From Caecitellus pseudoparvulus (lineage: Eukaryota > Bigyra: Bicosoecida), in contig CBFFRQ010000196.1 in assembly GCA_965644315.1 (NCBI GenBank), forward strand, positions 1-64,000: 64,000 bases of DNA. Direction: 5' to 3'. A model generated the notes under the pieces. It ran no database searches and was not told where the DNA came from. It saw nothing but the letters and a program-made list of their open reading frames with translations. The position numbers were made by a program, and so were the translations under genes. Shown in pieces: positions 8,462 through 17,894 of this stretch (position 1 is its first letter; every line of letters begins with the position of its first letter).

Positions 8462-10546
8462 ATGAACGCCCAAGTGGATCAAGTCCTGGGGGTCCTCTTC
8501 GTGGAGGGGTGCCTGAAGCGCAAGCAAGTGCTCGGCCCCAGAACAGGTGTCTTCACTGACATGCCACGTCGGGGTGCCGCACGCACCTTCGAGCTTGGAG
8601 GACCCCTGCCCAAGACTGATCATGATAGTTCATCTTCGGCACGGGACATGTGGCTCGAGGTCTATGGGGAAGCCGCCGAACGGCTGATCCCAGGGCTGAG
8701 TGCGGAATTCGGCAACGCCAATGCGGCCCTGCGCCAGGGACCCACCGGATCGCCAACCATCCTCGTCACGCTCGGAAGTGAGGGTGATTCACCAACAGTG
8801 GCACGTCAACTTCGCATTCTTGCTGCTCAAGAGGACGACTTCGCCATTCGAGTCGGCCAAGGTGGGTTCGTCGCCGTGGCCTACACCAACACCAAGCAGT
8901 TCGCATCGGCGAAGGCGAAAGTGAAGGTGAAGGCCCACCCCACCGCCATCCAAGTGGCCCACCAAGTGACCAAGGAAGCAACCGAAATCGCCTGCCAGTC
9001 AGGTGATGTTGCCAAGGTCATGTGCCTCGTTAGGTCCCACTTCGACCATGGCCCCGTGCCAGCCCAAGCCGTCCGTCCCAGTGTCAGACAATCCGTCCCC
9101 TCCGAGGGTGATGCACCTGTCGACACCAAGACACCATCGACCTGGACTGACACTCAGCTCGACAAGGCACCGAAGAAGAAGAAGACCCGTCGAGGCAAGC
9201 GAGGAAAGGGCAAGTCAGCCGGACGATCCCTCACCTTCGAGGACGTCTTCATCAAGAACGTCCGGCCACCTGCACCTCGACCAACCTCACCACCTGCCAC
9301 CCAAGGCTCACCCAAAGATACCGTCACCACCCCTGTGGTGCATGCCATGTTGCCTTCATCAAGGGTGCAGCGGGGCGTCGACCGCAAGTGGCCGTCCCCC
9401 ACCCCGTCGGGCGAGGCAAGCCCCGAGGTGCACCGGTATCGGCCGTCTGCAGCAGCAGCATGGGAGGTGATCACAAGGGTGGTGCCTCTTCATGACAGTG
9501 TGCGGACACCCGAGCACCTGGCCGAGTACCCCATCAAGCCTGGCCCTCTGGCCGACCTGCTGTCATCGACCCACGTGTACTCTAACGTGGGGGGGCGGGC
9601 CTGTGTCCAGGCCTGTCTCGAGACGGCAGCAGGGGAGAGGGTCTTCGAGGCTGGGGACCTCCTCCTACTCCAGCATGCAGCCACCATCAACGCTGCCCAG
9701 CTTGCCTTCAAGCACATGGTCAGGCAGCTGGAGGGGGTGGTCAGTGACTCGTCCAGCTCGGACATCATGGACGTCGGCCAGAAGCCACCCTCCCCCTTCC
9801 GCTCAGACGGGCAACGGGTGGCCGTCTTCCGCAACATGCTGCACCAGCACTCGCCGGATGACACCTTCCTGGCCCCAGGTACACCACCAGTCCTGCTTCC
9901 CGGCCTGCACCTGCTCATCGACCGCATCAACCAAGGGTACCGTGCCCCAGCCGGGCATGATGACCTTGGCCAGGCCGGCGTCGACCCCAGCCAGGTTGAT
10001 GAAGAGGGTGACCAAGAGGGGCACCTCGACGGAGTGCTGTATGCCTTCGCACTTCGAGAGGTGTGGACCGACAACACGGCCCATCTGCAGCTCATCCTCG
10101 TCGACCATGATCGAGGCAAGCTGGTGCTGTGGAACCCCGACATCCCTGACCTCCATGACGAGCTGCCCCTGCACAAGTGCATGACCCGGCTGGCAGCCGA
10201 AGGCATCAACGTCTTGTACCGGATCTGGACCACACCCGAGGCGGGCAGTCCAGCACCCTTCCGGGACAGGCTTCGAGGGGCACTCCAGTCTCTCCGAGAT
10301 GACTTCCCCCCCCTGCCTCACAAGGCCACCGACGGCACCGTGCACCCCCAGACCCTCATCGCTGGCAAGGGCACAAGGGTGGCCATGCCTCATGGGCGGA
10401 TGACCCGACAGCAGGCCGCCACCCTGGAGGCTGAGGTCAAGGACCCCCTCAAGCGGCTGGTGCCTGAAGACGGCGAGGGTCGCCTGCCCAAGGTCAAGGA
10501 TGTGCCCCACATCTCGATCGGGCAGATGGGTGGACGCCTGATGTAA
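8462..10546 (+). CDS. Truncated retrotransposon protein: N-terminal region plus Josephin-like protease
   Basis: The ATG at 8462 is chosen because alignment with element A begins there (QVLGVLF); the frame is open upstream from 8300. The product is about 694 residues. It carries the Lys/Arg patch (KKKKTRRGKRGKGK) and the candidate protease triad: Cys 381 in ACVQACLETAAG, His 541 in AHLQLI and Asn 558 in WNPD. C-H and H-N spacings (160 and 17) are identical to element A although flanking sequence has diverged. The protein ends ISIGQMGGRLM, where A continues into WNVHG of its endonuclease. A retained long ORF in an element without RT suggests the N-terminal half has its own function, such as RNA binding or proteolysis; this is inference. 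Confidence 0.85.
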   Translation: MNAQVDQVLGVLFVEGCLKRKQVLGPRTGVFTDMPRRGAARTFELGGPLPKTDHDSSSSARDMWLEVYGEAAERLIPGLSAEFGNANAALRQGPTGSPTILVTLGSEGDSPTVARQLRILAAQEDDFAIRVGQGGFVAVAYTNTKQFASAKAKVKVKAHPTAIQVAHQVTKEATEIACQSGDVAKVMCLVRSHFDHGPVPAQAVRPSVRQSVPSEGDAPVDTKTPSTWTDTQLDKAPKKKKTRRGKRGKGKSAGRSLTFEDVFIKNVRPPAPRPTSPPATQGSPKDTVTTPVVHAMLPSSRVQRGVDRKWPSPTPSGEASPEVHRYRPSAAAAWEVITRVVPLHDSVRTPEHLAEYPIKPGPLADLLSSTHVYSNVGGRACVQACLETAAGERVFEAGDLLLLQHAATINAAQLAFKHMVRQLEGVVSDSSSSDIMDVGQKPPSPFRSDGQRVAVFRNMLHQHSPDDTFLAPGTPPVLLPGLHLLIDRINQGYRAPAGHDDLGQAGVDPSQVDEEGDQEGHLDGVLYAFALREVWTDNTAHLQLILVDHDRGKLVLWNPDIPDLHDELPLHKCMTRLAAEGINVLYRIWTTPEAGSPAPFRDRLRGALQSLRDDFPPLPHKATDGTVHPQTLIAGKGTRVAMPHGRMTRQQAATLEAEVKDPLKRLVPEDGEGRLPKVKDVPHISIGQMGGRLM

Positions 10547-10966
10547 GTCACCTGTGGGGGCATACTCCCTGTGCCACACATGACTGAAGCTTTGTGTCGC
10601 GACCGACGCACATAGCTGACATCGGACATTGGAAAGTCCAACCCAACCTCACCATCACCAACCCAACATCGATACCAACACATCAGGACTCGGCTCAGTG
10701 GAAGGGGAAGGCACTTGCAGCAAGATCTGTGAGGCCGCCCCCAAACCTGAGCCGAAGGGACAGCCGGGCTGGGTCGTGTGCTTGCATCTCAGCAACACCC
10801 AGTCCGTGTCGAGTCCATATCCTCCAGCCCACACCGCCACCCAAGCCAAGCAAGTCGGGTCTCCACCCCTGGACATCGGACCGAGACGGACGAGACTGGA
10901 CTGGACGGACAAGACAAGAGTGGACCGAGACCTGGACCTACACCTCAAGACCATCCCACCGGGGCG

Positions 10967-11156
10967 GGCGCTGAAGCGCCAAGACAGACGGCGACTTATA
11001 CAACGGACACGAGTCTGTGCTAGTCGCAAAGCCGTGCAAGCGGTGCCGTCGTGGTGTCTGTGTCACTGCATTCTGTTGTGGCGCAGGTGGCACCACATGT
11101 CCAAGCCCAAGCTGTACCATGATGTAGCCTGCATGGAGGCAATCTGCAATGCATTG
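10967..11156 (+). other. 3'-terminal conserved structure of element B
   Basis: The hairpin GGCGC-TGAA-GCGCC (10967-10980) is followed by ACGGCGACTTATACAACGG and ends in AATGCATTG (11148-11156), five bases before CTAACCC. The stem sequence differs from the A copy yet is fully paired. Confidence 0.7.
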
Positions 11157-11161
11157 AGTAG

Positions 11162-11174
11162 CTAACCCTAACCC
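11162..11174. repeat. Short telomeric junction between elements B and C
   Basis: CTAACCCTAACCC, about two units, followed by AAA and then the C leader. It is a minimal telomerase-type addition between two insertions, or the joint of a tandem duplication. Confidence 0.85.
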
Positions 11175-11403
11175 AAAAACTTTCCAAATGTCAAGCTAAT
11201 CACAAGTTGTGAAGTGCTAACATTGCCTAATCCAGGCGCTCGTGCACCCAAGTGTGGTGTTGCACAGTGCTTGCTGGTTGGGTGGTGCGCACCGGGGCGG
11301 GGTAGTGCGAATTCCGCACACCATCGCACCGTGGCTCCCAGTTTGCGCCCTCGGTCGGGGCATGCACCTGGGATCGACATCAAAAGCATCATTGACAAGC
11401 ATC

Positions 11404-13488
11404 ATGAACGCCCAAGTGGATCAAGTCCTGGGGGTCCTCTTCGTGGAGGGGTGCCTGAAGCGCAAGCAAGTGCTCGGCCCCAGAACAGGTGTCTTCACTG
11501 ACATGCCACGTCGGGGTGCCGCACGCACCTTCGAGCTTGGAGGACCCCTGCCCAAGACTGATCATGATAGTTCATCTTCGGCACGGGACATGTGGCTCGA
11601 GGTCTATGGGGAAGCCGCCGAACGGCTGATCCCAGGGCTGAGTGCGGAATTCGGCAACGCCAATGCGGCCCTGCGCCAGGGACCCACCGGATCGCCAACC
11701 ATCCTCGTCACGCTCGGAAGTGAGGGTGATTCACCAACAGTGGCACGTCAACTTCGCATTCTTGCTGCTCAAGAGGACGACTTCGCCATTCGAGTCGGCC
11801 AAGGTGGGTTCGTCGCCGTGGCCTACACCAACACCAAGCAGTTCGCATCGGCGAAGGCGAAAGTGAAGGTGAAGGCCCACCCCACCGCCATCCAAGTGGC
11901 CCACCAAGTGACCAAGGAAGCAACCGAAATCGCCTGCCAGTCAGGTGATGTTGCCAAGGTCATGTGCCTCGTTAGGTCCCACTTCGACCATGGCCCCGTG
12001 CCAGCCCAAGCCGTCCGTCCCAGTGTCAGACAATCCGTCCCCTCCGAGGGTGATGCACCTGTCGACACCAAGACACCATCGACCTGGACTGACACTCAGC
12101 TCGACAAGGCACCGAAGAAGAAGAAGACCCGTCGAGGCAAGCGAGGAAAGGGCAAGTCAGCCGGACGATCCCTCACCTTCGAGGACGTCTTCATCAAGAA
12201 CGTCCGGCCACCTGCACCTCGACCAACCTCACCACCTGCCACCCAAGGCTCACCCAAAGATACCGTCACCACCCCTGTGGTGCATGCCATGTTGCCTTCA
12301 TCAAGGGTGCAGCGGGGCGTCGACCGCAAGTGGCCGTCCCCCACCCCGTCGGGCGAGGCAAGCCCCGAGGTGCACCGGTATCGGCCGTCTGCAGCAGCAG
12401 CATGGGAGGTGATCACAAGGGTGGTGCCTCTTCATGACAGTGTGCGGACACCCGAGCACCTGGCCGAGTACCCCATCAAGCCTGGCCCTCTGGCCGACCT
12501 GCTGTCATCGACCCACGTGTACTCTAACGTGGGGGGGCGGGCCTGTGTCCAGGCCTGTCTCGAGACGGCAGCAGGGGAGAGGGTCTTCGAGGCTGGGGAC
12601 CTCCTCCTACTCCAGCATGCAGCCACCATCAACGCTGCCCAGCTTGCCTTCAAGCACATGGTCAGGCAGCTGGAGGGGGTGGTCAGTGACTCGTCCAGCT
12701 CGGACATCATGGACGTCGGCCAGAAGCCACCCTCCCCCTTCCGCTCAGACGGGCAACGGGTGGCCGTCTTCCGCAACATGCTGCACCAGCACTCGCCGGA
12801 TGACACCTTCCTGGCCCCAGGTACACCACCAGTCCTGCTTCCCGGCCTGCACCTGCTCATCGACCGCATCAACCAAGGGTACCGTGCCCCAGCCGGGCAT
12901 GATGACCTTGGCCAGGCCGGCGTCGACCCCAGCCAGGTTGATGAAGAGGGTGACCAAGAGGGGCACCTCGACGGAGTGCTGTATGCCTTCGCACTTCGAG
13001 AGGTGTGGACCGACAACACGGCCCATCTGCAGCTCATCCTCGTCGACCATGATCGAGGCAAGCTGGTGCTGTGGAACCCCGACATCCCTGACCTCCATGA
13101 CGAGCTGCCCCTGCACAAGTGCATGACCCGGCTGGCAGCCGAAGGCATCAACGTCTTGTACCGGATCTGGACCACACCCGAGGCGGGCAGTCCAGCACCC
13201 TTCCGGGACAGGCTTCGAGGGGCACTCCAGTCTCTCCGAGATGACTTCCCCCCCCTGCCTCACAAGGCCACCGACGGCACCGTGCACCCCCAGACCCTCA
13301 TCGCTGGCAAGGGCACAAGGGTGGCCATGCCTCATGGGCGGATGACCCGACAGCAGGCCGCCACCCTGGAGGCTGAGGTCAAGGACCCCCTCAAGCGGCT
13401 GGTGCCTGAAGACGGCGAGGGTCGCCTGCCCAAGGTCAAGGATGTGCCCCACATCTCGATCGGGCAGATGGGTGGACGCCTGATGTAA
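11404..13488 (+). CDS. Truncated retrotransposon protein, second identical copy
   Basis: The translated product is the same as that of the ORF at 8462-10546, including the Cys-His-Asn candidate protease residues and the stop just before the lost endonuclease domain. The start is chosen on the same ground. Confidence 0.85.
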   Translation: MNAQVDQVLGVLFVEGCLKRKQVLGPRTGVFTDMPRRGAARTFELGGPLPKTDHDSSSSARDMWLEVYGEAAERLIPGLSAEFGNANAALRQGPTGSPTILVTLGSEGDSPTVARQLRILAAQEDDFAIRVGQGGFVAVAYTNTKQFASAKAKVKVKAHPTAIQVAHQVTKEATEIACQSGDVAKVMCLVRSHFDHGPVPAQAVRPSVRQSVPSEGDAPVDTKTPSTWTDTQLDKAPKKKKTRRGKRGKGKSAGRSLTFEDVFIKNVRPPAPRPTSPPATQGSPKDTVTTPVVHAMLPSSRVQRGVDRKWPSPTPSGEASPEVHRYRPSAAAAWEVITRVVPLHDSVRTPEHLAEYPIKPGPLADLLSSTHVYSNVGGRACVQACLETAAGERVFEAGDLLLLQHAATINAAQLAFKHMVRQLEGVVSDSSSSDIMDVGQKPPSPFRSDGQRVAVFRNMLHQHSPDDTFLAPGTPPVLLPGLHLLIDRINQGYRAPAGHDDLGQAGVDPSQVDEEGDQEGHLDGVLYAFALREVWTDNTAHLQLILVDHDRGKLVLWNPDIPDLHDELPLHKCMTRLAAEGINVLYRIWTTPEAGSPAPFRDRLRGALQSLRDDFPPLPHKATDGTVHPQTLIAGKGTRVAMPHGRMTRQQAATLEAEVKDPLKRLVPEDGEGRLPKVKDVPHISIGQMGGRLM

Positions 13489-13908
13489 GTCACCTGTGGG
13501 GGCATACTCCCTGTGCCACACATGACTGAAGCTTTGTGTCGCGACCGACGCACATAGCTGACATCGGACATTGGAAAGTCCAACCCAACCTCACCATCAC
13601 CAACCCAACATCGATACCAACACATCAGGACTCGGCTCAGTGGAAGGGGAAGGCACTTGCAGCAAGATCTGTGAGGCCGCCCCCAAACCTGAGCCGAAGG
13701 GACAGCCGGGCTGGGTCGTGTGCTTGCATCTCAGCAACACCCAGTCCGTGTCGAGTCCATATCCTCCAGCCCACACCGCCACCCAAGCCAAGCAAGTCGG
13801 GTCTCCACCCCTGGACATCGGACCGAGACGGACGAGACTGGACTGGACGGACAAGACAAGAGTGGACCGAGACCTGGACCTACACCTCAAGACCATCCCA
13901 CCGGGGCG

Positions 13909-14098
13909 GGCGCTGAAGCGCCAAGACAGACGGCGACTTATACAACGGACACGAGTCTGTGCTAGTCGCAAAGCCGTGCAAGCGGTGCCGTCGTGGTGTC
14001 TGTGTCACTGCATTCTGTTGTGGCGCAGGTGGCACCACATGTCCAAGCCCAAGCTGTACCATGATGTAGCCTGCATGGAGGCAATCTGCAATGCATTG
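13909..14098 (+). other. 3'-terminal conserved structure of element C
   Basis: Same sequence as in element B: hairpin GGCGC-TGAA-GCGCC at 13909-13922 and end box AATGCATTG at 14090-14098. Confidence 0.7.
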
Positions 14099-14103
14099 AG
14101 TAG

Positions 14104-14115
14104 CTAACCCTAACC
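14104..14115. repeat. Short telomeric junction between elements C and D
   Basis: CTAACCCTAACC, two units, joins the 3' end of C directly to an internal coding position of the 5'-truncated element D. This is expected if telomerase capped the truncated cDNA end before C was added. Confidence 0.85.
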
Positions 14116-16074
14116 GCCACGGAGCGGCGGAAGCTCATCTGGCGATCCCGCTGGTTGAGGTCAGGGCAGTCCATGAAGGTCAAGGGGACACCCATCCAAC
14201 GCACGAGCACCTACTCGTACTTGGGTGTCCCCCTGTCTGAAACTATCAGCCGAACCCGACTGCTTGCCACGAGGCAGGCCACTCTGTCCTGCACTCGGGC
14301 TGGGTTCGGCTGCGGTGCCCTCCTCAGTAGTGCCTGGCTGAGTCCGATCCTGAAGCAGCGGATCGGCACTGCCTCCATCAACAGTGCCGCCGACTACATC
14401 TTGGCGTCCCAGGTCAGCAACTCGGTGCTGCCTTTGCGGGACGTCGATCGTGGACTCGCCATCGCCTTCAGCAAGGCCCAGCTGGGGATGCAAAGCTCGC
14501 TGGCACGCATGCACAACTATGCGAAGCTTGCTGTGTGCGGCGTCTTGCCAACACACATCCGGGCGACAAAACTCCGCAGCAACATCTTCATGAAGCTGCT
14601 GAAGAATGTCCAAGTGCCCACCCCCGTGGCCAAGGCGCTGTCCATCAGCCTGCGCCAAGCCCTGGACCTGCTCCCCTCCCCCCTGGACATGGCCGGCATC
14701 TTCCTGGCCAATGTCCGCCTCGACAGGCCAGGCGCCGGAGGCATCCCAGATCCATGGGCCTTACACGGTCTACTCGACCTCTGGCTCCTTGGATGCCTCC
14801 CTGACCGCGCACGCCTGGAGGCTGTGTGCCTGGAGCCGCCGCCTGACTCGGCCCCAGACGCACACGGGGTCGACATCACCGCTGGGATGGACCCCGCCCC
14901 CCCCAAGATCCAGCTGCTTGGACTCGCGGCGGCGGAGTCCTCGGATCTGTCCGCGGCCCCCCAGTTCCCGGACACCACCCCCTGGGCCACTCGGCAACGC
15001 GTCGTCGCCTCCTTCCTTCATGTGGCCCAGACGGTCAAGTGCAGTGCAGTTGGCTACACTCCCACGGGGGAGATGAAGGCCACCAGGCGTCCGAAGGAGT
15101 ACCACATCGGTGTGGGCGCTCGCTTCTTCGCCTGGCTGCACCCGATCCCTTCCTCTGTGAACCCAGTCTTCTGGGTCCACGAAGGCGATCAGGAGAGACG
15201 TGTGAAGGTGCACTTGTGGCAGACGCTTCAAGTGTTCAACGGGGATGACACCCCGACACTGTTCAGCGCCTGCCCCCTGTGCCACAGCGTCTCATGGTGC
15301 AGCCTGCAGGAGCACGTTCTCTTGGACTGCCCCCACCACGCCCTGGTCCCTGCGAGAAGGTCCGCCCTGTCCGAGGTGCGGACCTTCCTGTCCAGATCCA
15401 ATGATGCAGTGAGGGGGGTCATCAACTGCCAGTACCTTGAAGTACCCCCCTCACTGCTGGATGCCGTCGTCCACGCCGACGAAGGCCGCTTGTTGGGCCG
15501 CCCGTGTCGCCTGCTGCTGCTGCGACTGCTGCTGTGCGGCCAGTGGCCCCATCGGTGGGGCCAGCCCCCGGCACAGCAGCCTTGGAGTCCCGAGGCAGCC
15601 GCGGTCCTGAGTAACCCTCATGTCACTCTCCGCGGCTCCTCGGGTCCACTCCGCCCCCCCAAGTACTGGCGCGAGGCCCTGGTAGCCGCCACGGGCCTCG
15701 CGGTATCTGCGTGGGACGCGGTGGTGACGTGCATGCTCAGCCCTACCTCTCGTGCTGACCGTCACATCCAGAGGCACGCCCGGTACCTCTGGTGGGCGGC
15801 GCATGGACGAACGTGTCCTCTTCCAGGTTACTCGGCTCCTGATCCGAGTACTGTGAGGAAGCATGTGCGGGACGTGAAGACGCGGCGCTTCGAGCGCACT
15901 TACTTTCCTGTCAAGTCCCCTCGTCGGCCGCCTCGCTCCTTCACGAGGCAGGCCACCTTGCTCGACTTCAGGCTGGCACGGCCGGAAGTCCACGAGGAAC
16001 CTCCGGCACCGTCGATGTCATCCTCGGCGTCGTCCTCTGGGTCGTCCTTGAAGTGTCCATCTGACTCTGAGTAG
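14116..16074 (+). pseudogene. C-terminal part of a retrotransposon reverse transcriptase (5'-truncated)
   Basis: The frame is open from the telomeric junction at 14116 (first residues ATERRKLIWRS) to the stop at 16074, about 652 residues. It aligns with the last third of the element A protein from RKKLVWRS onward: YLGVPLSE after the RT core, then the C-terminal region with CPLC...H...C...HH. The YADD core and the endonuclease are missing, so it cannot be active. No internal stop has accumulated, so the truncation may be fairly recent or translation from an internal ATG (14155) possible but meaningless. Confidence 0.88.
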
Positions 16075-16125
16075 CGGGCGATGTGTGCAGGACGCGGCGC
16101 GAGGCGGTGCAAGCTTACGGCGTGG

Positions 16126-16141
16126 CGTGGTGACAACCACG
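16126..16141 (+). other. Conserved stem-loop in the 3' UTR of element D
   Basis: CGTGGTGACAACCACG has the same 6-bp stem as at 7458 in element A, with a GACA loop in place of GATA, 52 nt after the stop codon. Confidence 0.6.
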
Positions 16142-16716
16142 GTCGTGCCTGAGCGAAGTGCGAGAGCAGGGTGATGTGATGTTCTTGATCGATGATGAAA
16201 CCTGTGGAAAGTTGGAGAATGTGGTGAAGAATATGCCCAGTATACTCACATGTTGGCTCGGGGTCCACGTGCAGCTCGAGATAGATTCCTGTGACGGAGC
16301 GCGCGGAATTTGGCAGGGTGAACACGCGGGCGCGCGGGGAAGCGTTGCAGGCGGGGCGCACCGGTCCTCTGGGCCTTGATTGATGAAGTGACTGGATAAT
16401 CTGTGAAGAAAGGGAGGTGTTCTTGGTGTTCTTGGTACGCGGGGGGGCGTTGTTCCGACGGTGCGCGCTGTACCACCGGCGTGGTGCAGTGCAACACCGT
16501 CGTGAAACGCCACCCGAAGGCGGCCACCGAGGCTCAGGACAGCGCGCAGTGGCCCCAGGCACACGTTCAGTGCCTGGCAAGGGCCAGGAGAAGCGGGGGG
16601 TTTCTGAATTATGAAACGAAGTGTGGACTTGGACGAAGCAGGAGTGGACCCGGCCCCCTCTGGCTCAGCCGACTGAGCCGAGAGGGCGCGGGAGGGACAG
16701 TTCAGCACGTATGGGC

Positions 16717-16908
16717 GGGCGCGGGCGCGCCCTAGCAAGCGGCGGCTTATACAACGGACGTATGTCCGTGATGGCTGCAGACCCACGAGAGTGGGAGCCG
16801 CTGTGGTGCCTACTACAGTGCATTCGTGTGCTGTGGTACGCAAGGCACCACGAGTGATGCCCAAGCTGTACCGTGCAAGAGTGTGCGGAGGCAAGTTGCA
16901 ATGCATTG
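16717..16908 (+). other. 3'-terminal conserved structure of element D
   Basis: The hairpin GGGCGC-GGGC-GCGCCC (16717-16732) is followed by CTAGCAAGCGGCGGCTTATA and ends in AATGCATTG (16900-16908). The stem is compensated relative to the other copies. Confidence 0.7.
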
Positions 16909-16920
16909 AGTGAGCTAACC

Positions 16921-17179
16921 CCCCAAGAGACCGAGCTCTGGCCCCCTTGCGGGCATGTGGACCTTCTTTCGAAGGGGCGGGCGTTGAAACGCCCTAGCGA
17001 AGCGGCGGCTTATACAACGGACTCACGTCTGTGCTGGCTGCAGATCCATTTACATGGTAGCCGCTGTGGTGTACACCGGAGCGCACTCGTGTGCGACGGT
17101 GAGCAGGACACCACGTGTGATGCCCCAGCTGCACCGCGCCTGTGGCAAGCGTGGAAGCGAATTGCAATGCATTGACTGT
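16921..17179 (+). mobile_element. 3' stub of a telomeric retrotransposon, element E
   Basis: Only about 260 nt remain: the GGGCGT-TGAA-ACGCCC hairpin (16979-16994), the GCGGCGGCTTATACAACGG box and the end box AATGCATTG (17166-17174). It has no coding part. It is the innermost and so probably the oldest insertion, attached directly to the fossil chromosome end. Confidence 0.8.
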
Positions 17180-17197
17180 CTAACCCCTAACCCCTAA
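17180..17197. repeat. Fossil telomere junction (CCCCTAA variant)
   Basis: CTAACCCCTAACCCCTAA joins element E to a host gene. Both units carry four C rather than three, unlike every other tract here. Homology to the second copy of the gene begins at AACAGCGG (17197), so telomeric DNA was added at that base, with AA shared by both sides. Confidence 0.8.
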
Positions 17198-17894
17198 ACA
17201 GCGGGTCCCGCGCACTGCCTCCATCGTTGTGGGCGGTGTGTGTGGAGGGCGGGCTGTCACACTGCACGGCCTTGCCGCCCACCACCTCCACGCCACCCAC
17301 GAGCAGGGTGGACTTGCCGACCAAGCGAGCAGTGCGCTGGGCGAGGTGGGGCGGGATGGTGTTGCGGGAGCTGGGCGGCGTCGTGGCGTGCAGCCCCACC
17401 GCCGTGAACAGCAGCACCGGCGCCAGAGCCGTGCCCTGCTCCCTGCTCAGTGCCCCGTCTGCCAGTTGCAAACAGGCTGCCCGGGCCAGGGCGAACAGGC
17501 GCTCATCCCCAGCCAGCCACGCCGCCACGCCAGGCGGTGGGGGGCAGCTCCCCACACTCGCCACTGCCACGGTGTTCAGGACGGCGCCCAACCACCTGAC
17601 TGCCGGCTCCCGTACCTGCCACTCTCGCCGTCGCGGTTGAACACAACGATGCTGTCTCCAGCCGCCCCCGCTACACGTTTGCCCTGCGAAAGTCGCCGTG
17701 GAAGGTGCAAATATGGTTGCCACGTCGGCTGCGCCGGCACGCACGTCCTCTGACACTGCCACGTGCGTGATGAAGGTGCTGCCCGAGAGGAAGGCAGTGC
17801 CTTTCGCCAGCTCCACTTCGTTAGTGCCAGTGTTCTCCACGTGCACCATGGTCTGGGGAGCAAGGCAGCGGCGGTTGCGGAATTTGCACGCCAC
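17187..17894 (-). pseudogene. UTP20-like gene, copy 1, cut off by an old chromosome end
   Basis: The 235-residue frame matches the copy at 21246-22397 until DPLF, where host sequence ends and telomeric DNA begins. The next codons are read from the telomeric repeat (R, G, then TAG), so the repeat itself supplies the stop. The C-terminal region that gives the UTP20 resemblance in copy 2 is therefore missing. Upstream exons are not resolved. It is a broken relic and most likely not functional. Confidence 0.7.

Larger units (their letters stand above)
8236..11160 (+). mobile_element. Telomeric retrotransposon derivative, element B (no endonuclease or RT)
   Basis: The element has the same 5' leader and 3' terminal structure as A, but the ORF stops just before the point where A enters its endonuclease domain, and an unrelated 3' UTR of about 600 nt follows. 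At 2.9 kb it cannot encode its own reverse transcription and is probably a non-autonomous relative that uses A-type enzymes. It is followed by CTAACCCTAACCC and then by an identical copy (C). Confidence 0.85.
11178..14102 (+). mobile_element. Telomeric retrotransposon derivative, element C (identical to B)
   Basis: The copy sits 2942 bp downstream of B and I see no difference over the whole unit: leader, ORF and 3' UTR match base for base where compared. Such identity points to two insertions from the same template in quick succession, a very recent tandem duplication, or an assembly duplication. The 3' end abuts CTAACCCTAACC. Confidence 0.85.
14116..16911 (+). mobile_element. 5'-truncated telomeric retrotransposon, element D
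   Basis: The element starts abruptly inside the region C-terminal to the reverse transcriptase palm and keeps the remaining coding sequence, an 840-nt 3' UTR and the terminal structure. 5' truncation is the classic sign of incomplete target-primed reverse transcription. It is clearly diverged from element A, so it comes from a different subfamily or is older. Confidence 0.88.

Noticed and set aside
10594-11165. Extra small genes in the 3' UTR of elements B and C
   Set aside because: The short frames have no start or sequence resemblance in the 3' ends of elements A, D or E and look like chance openings in GC-rich UTR.
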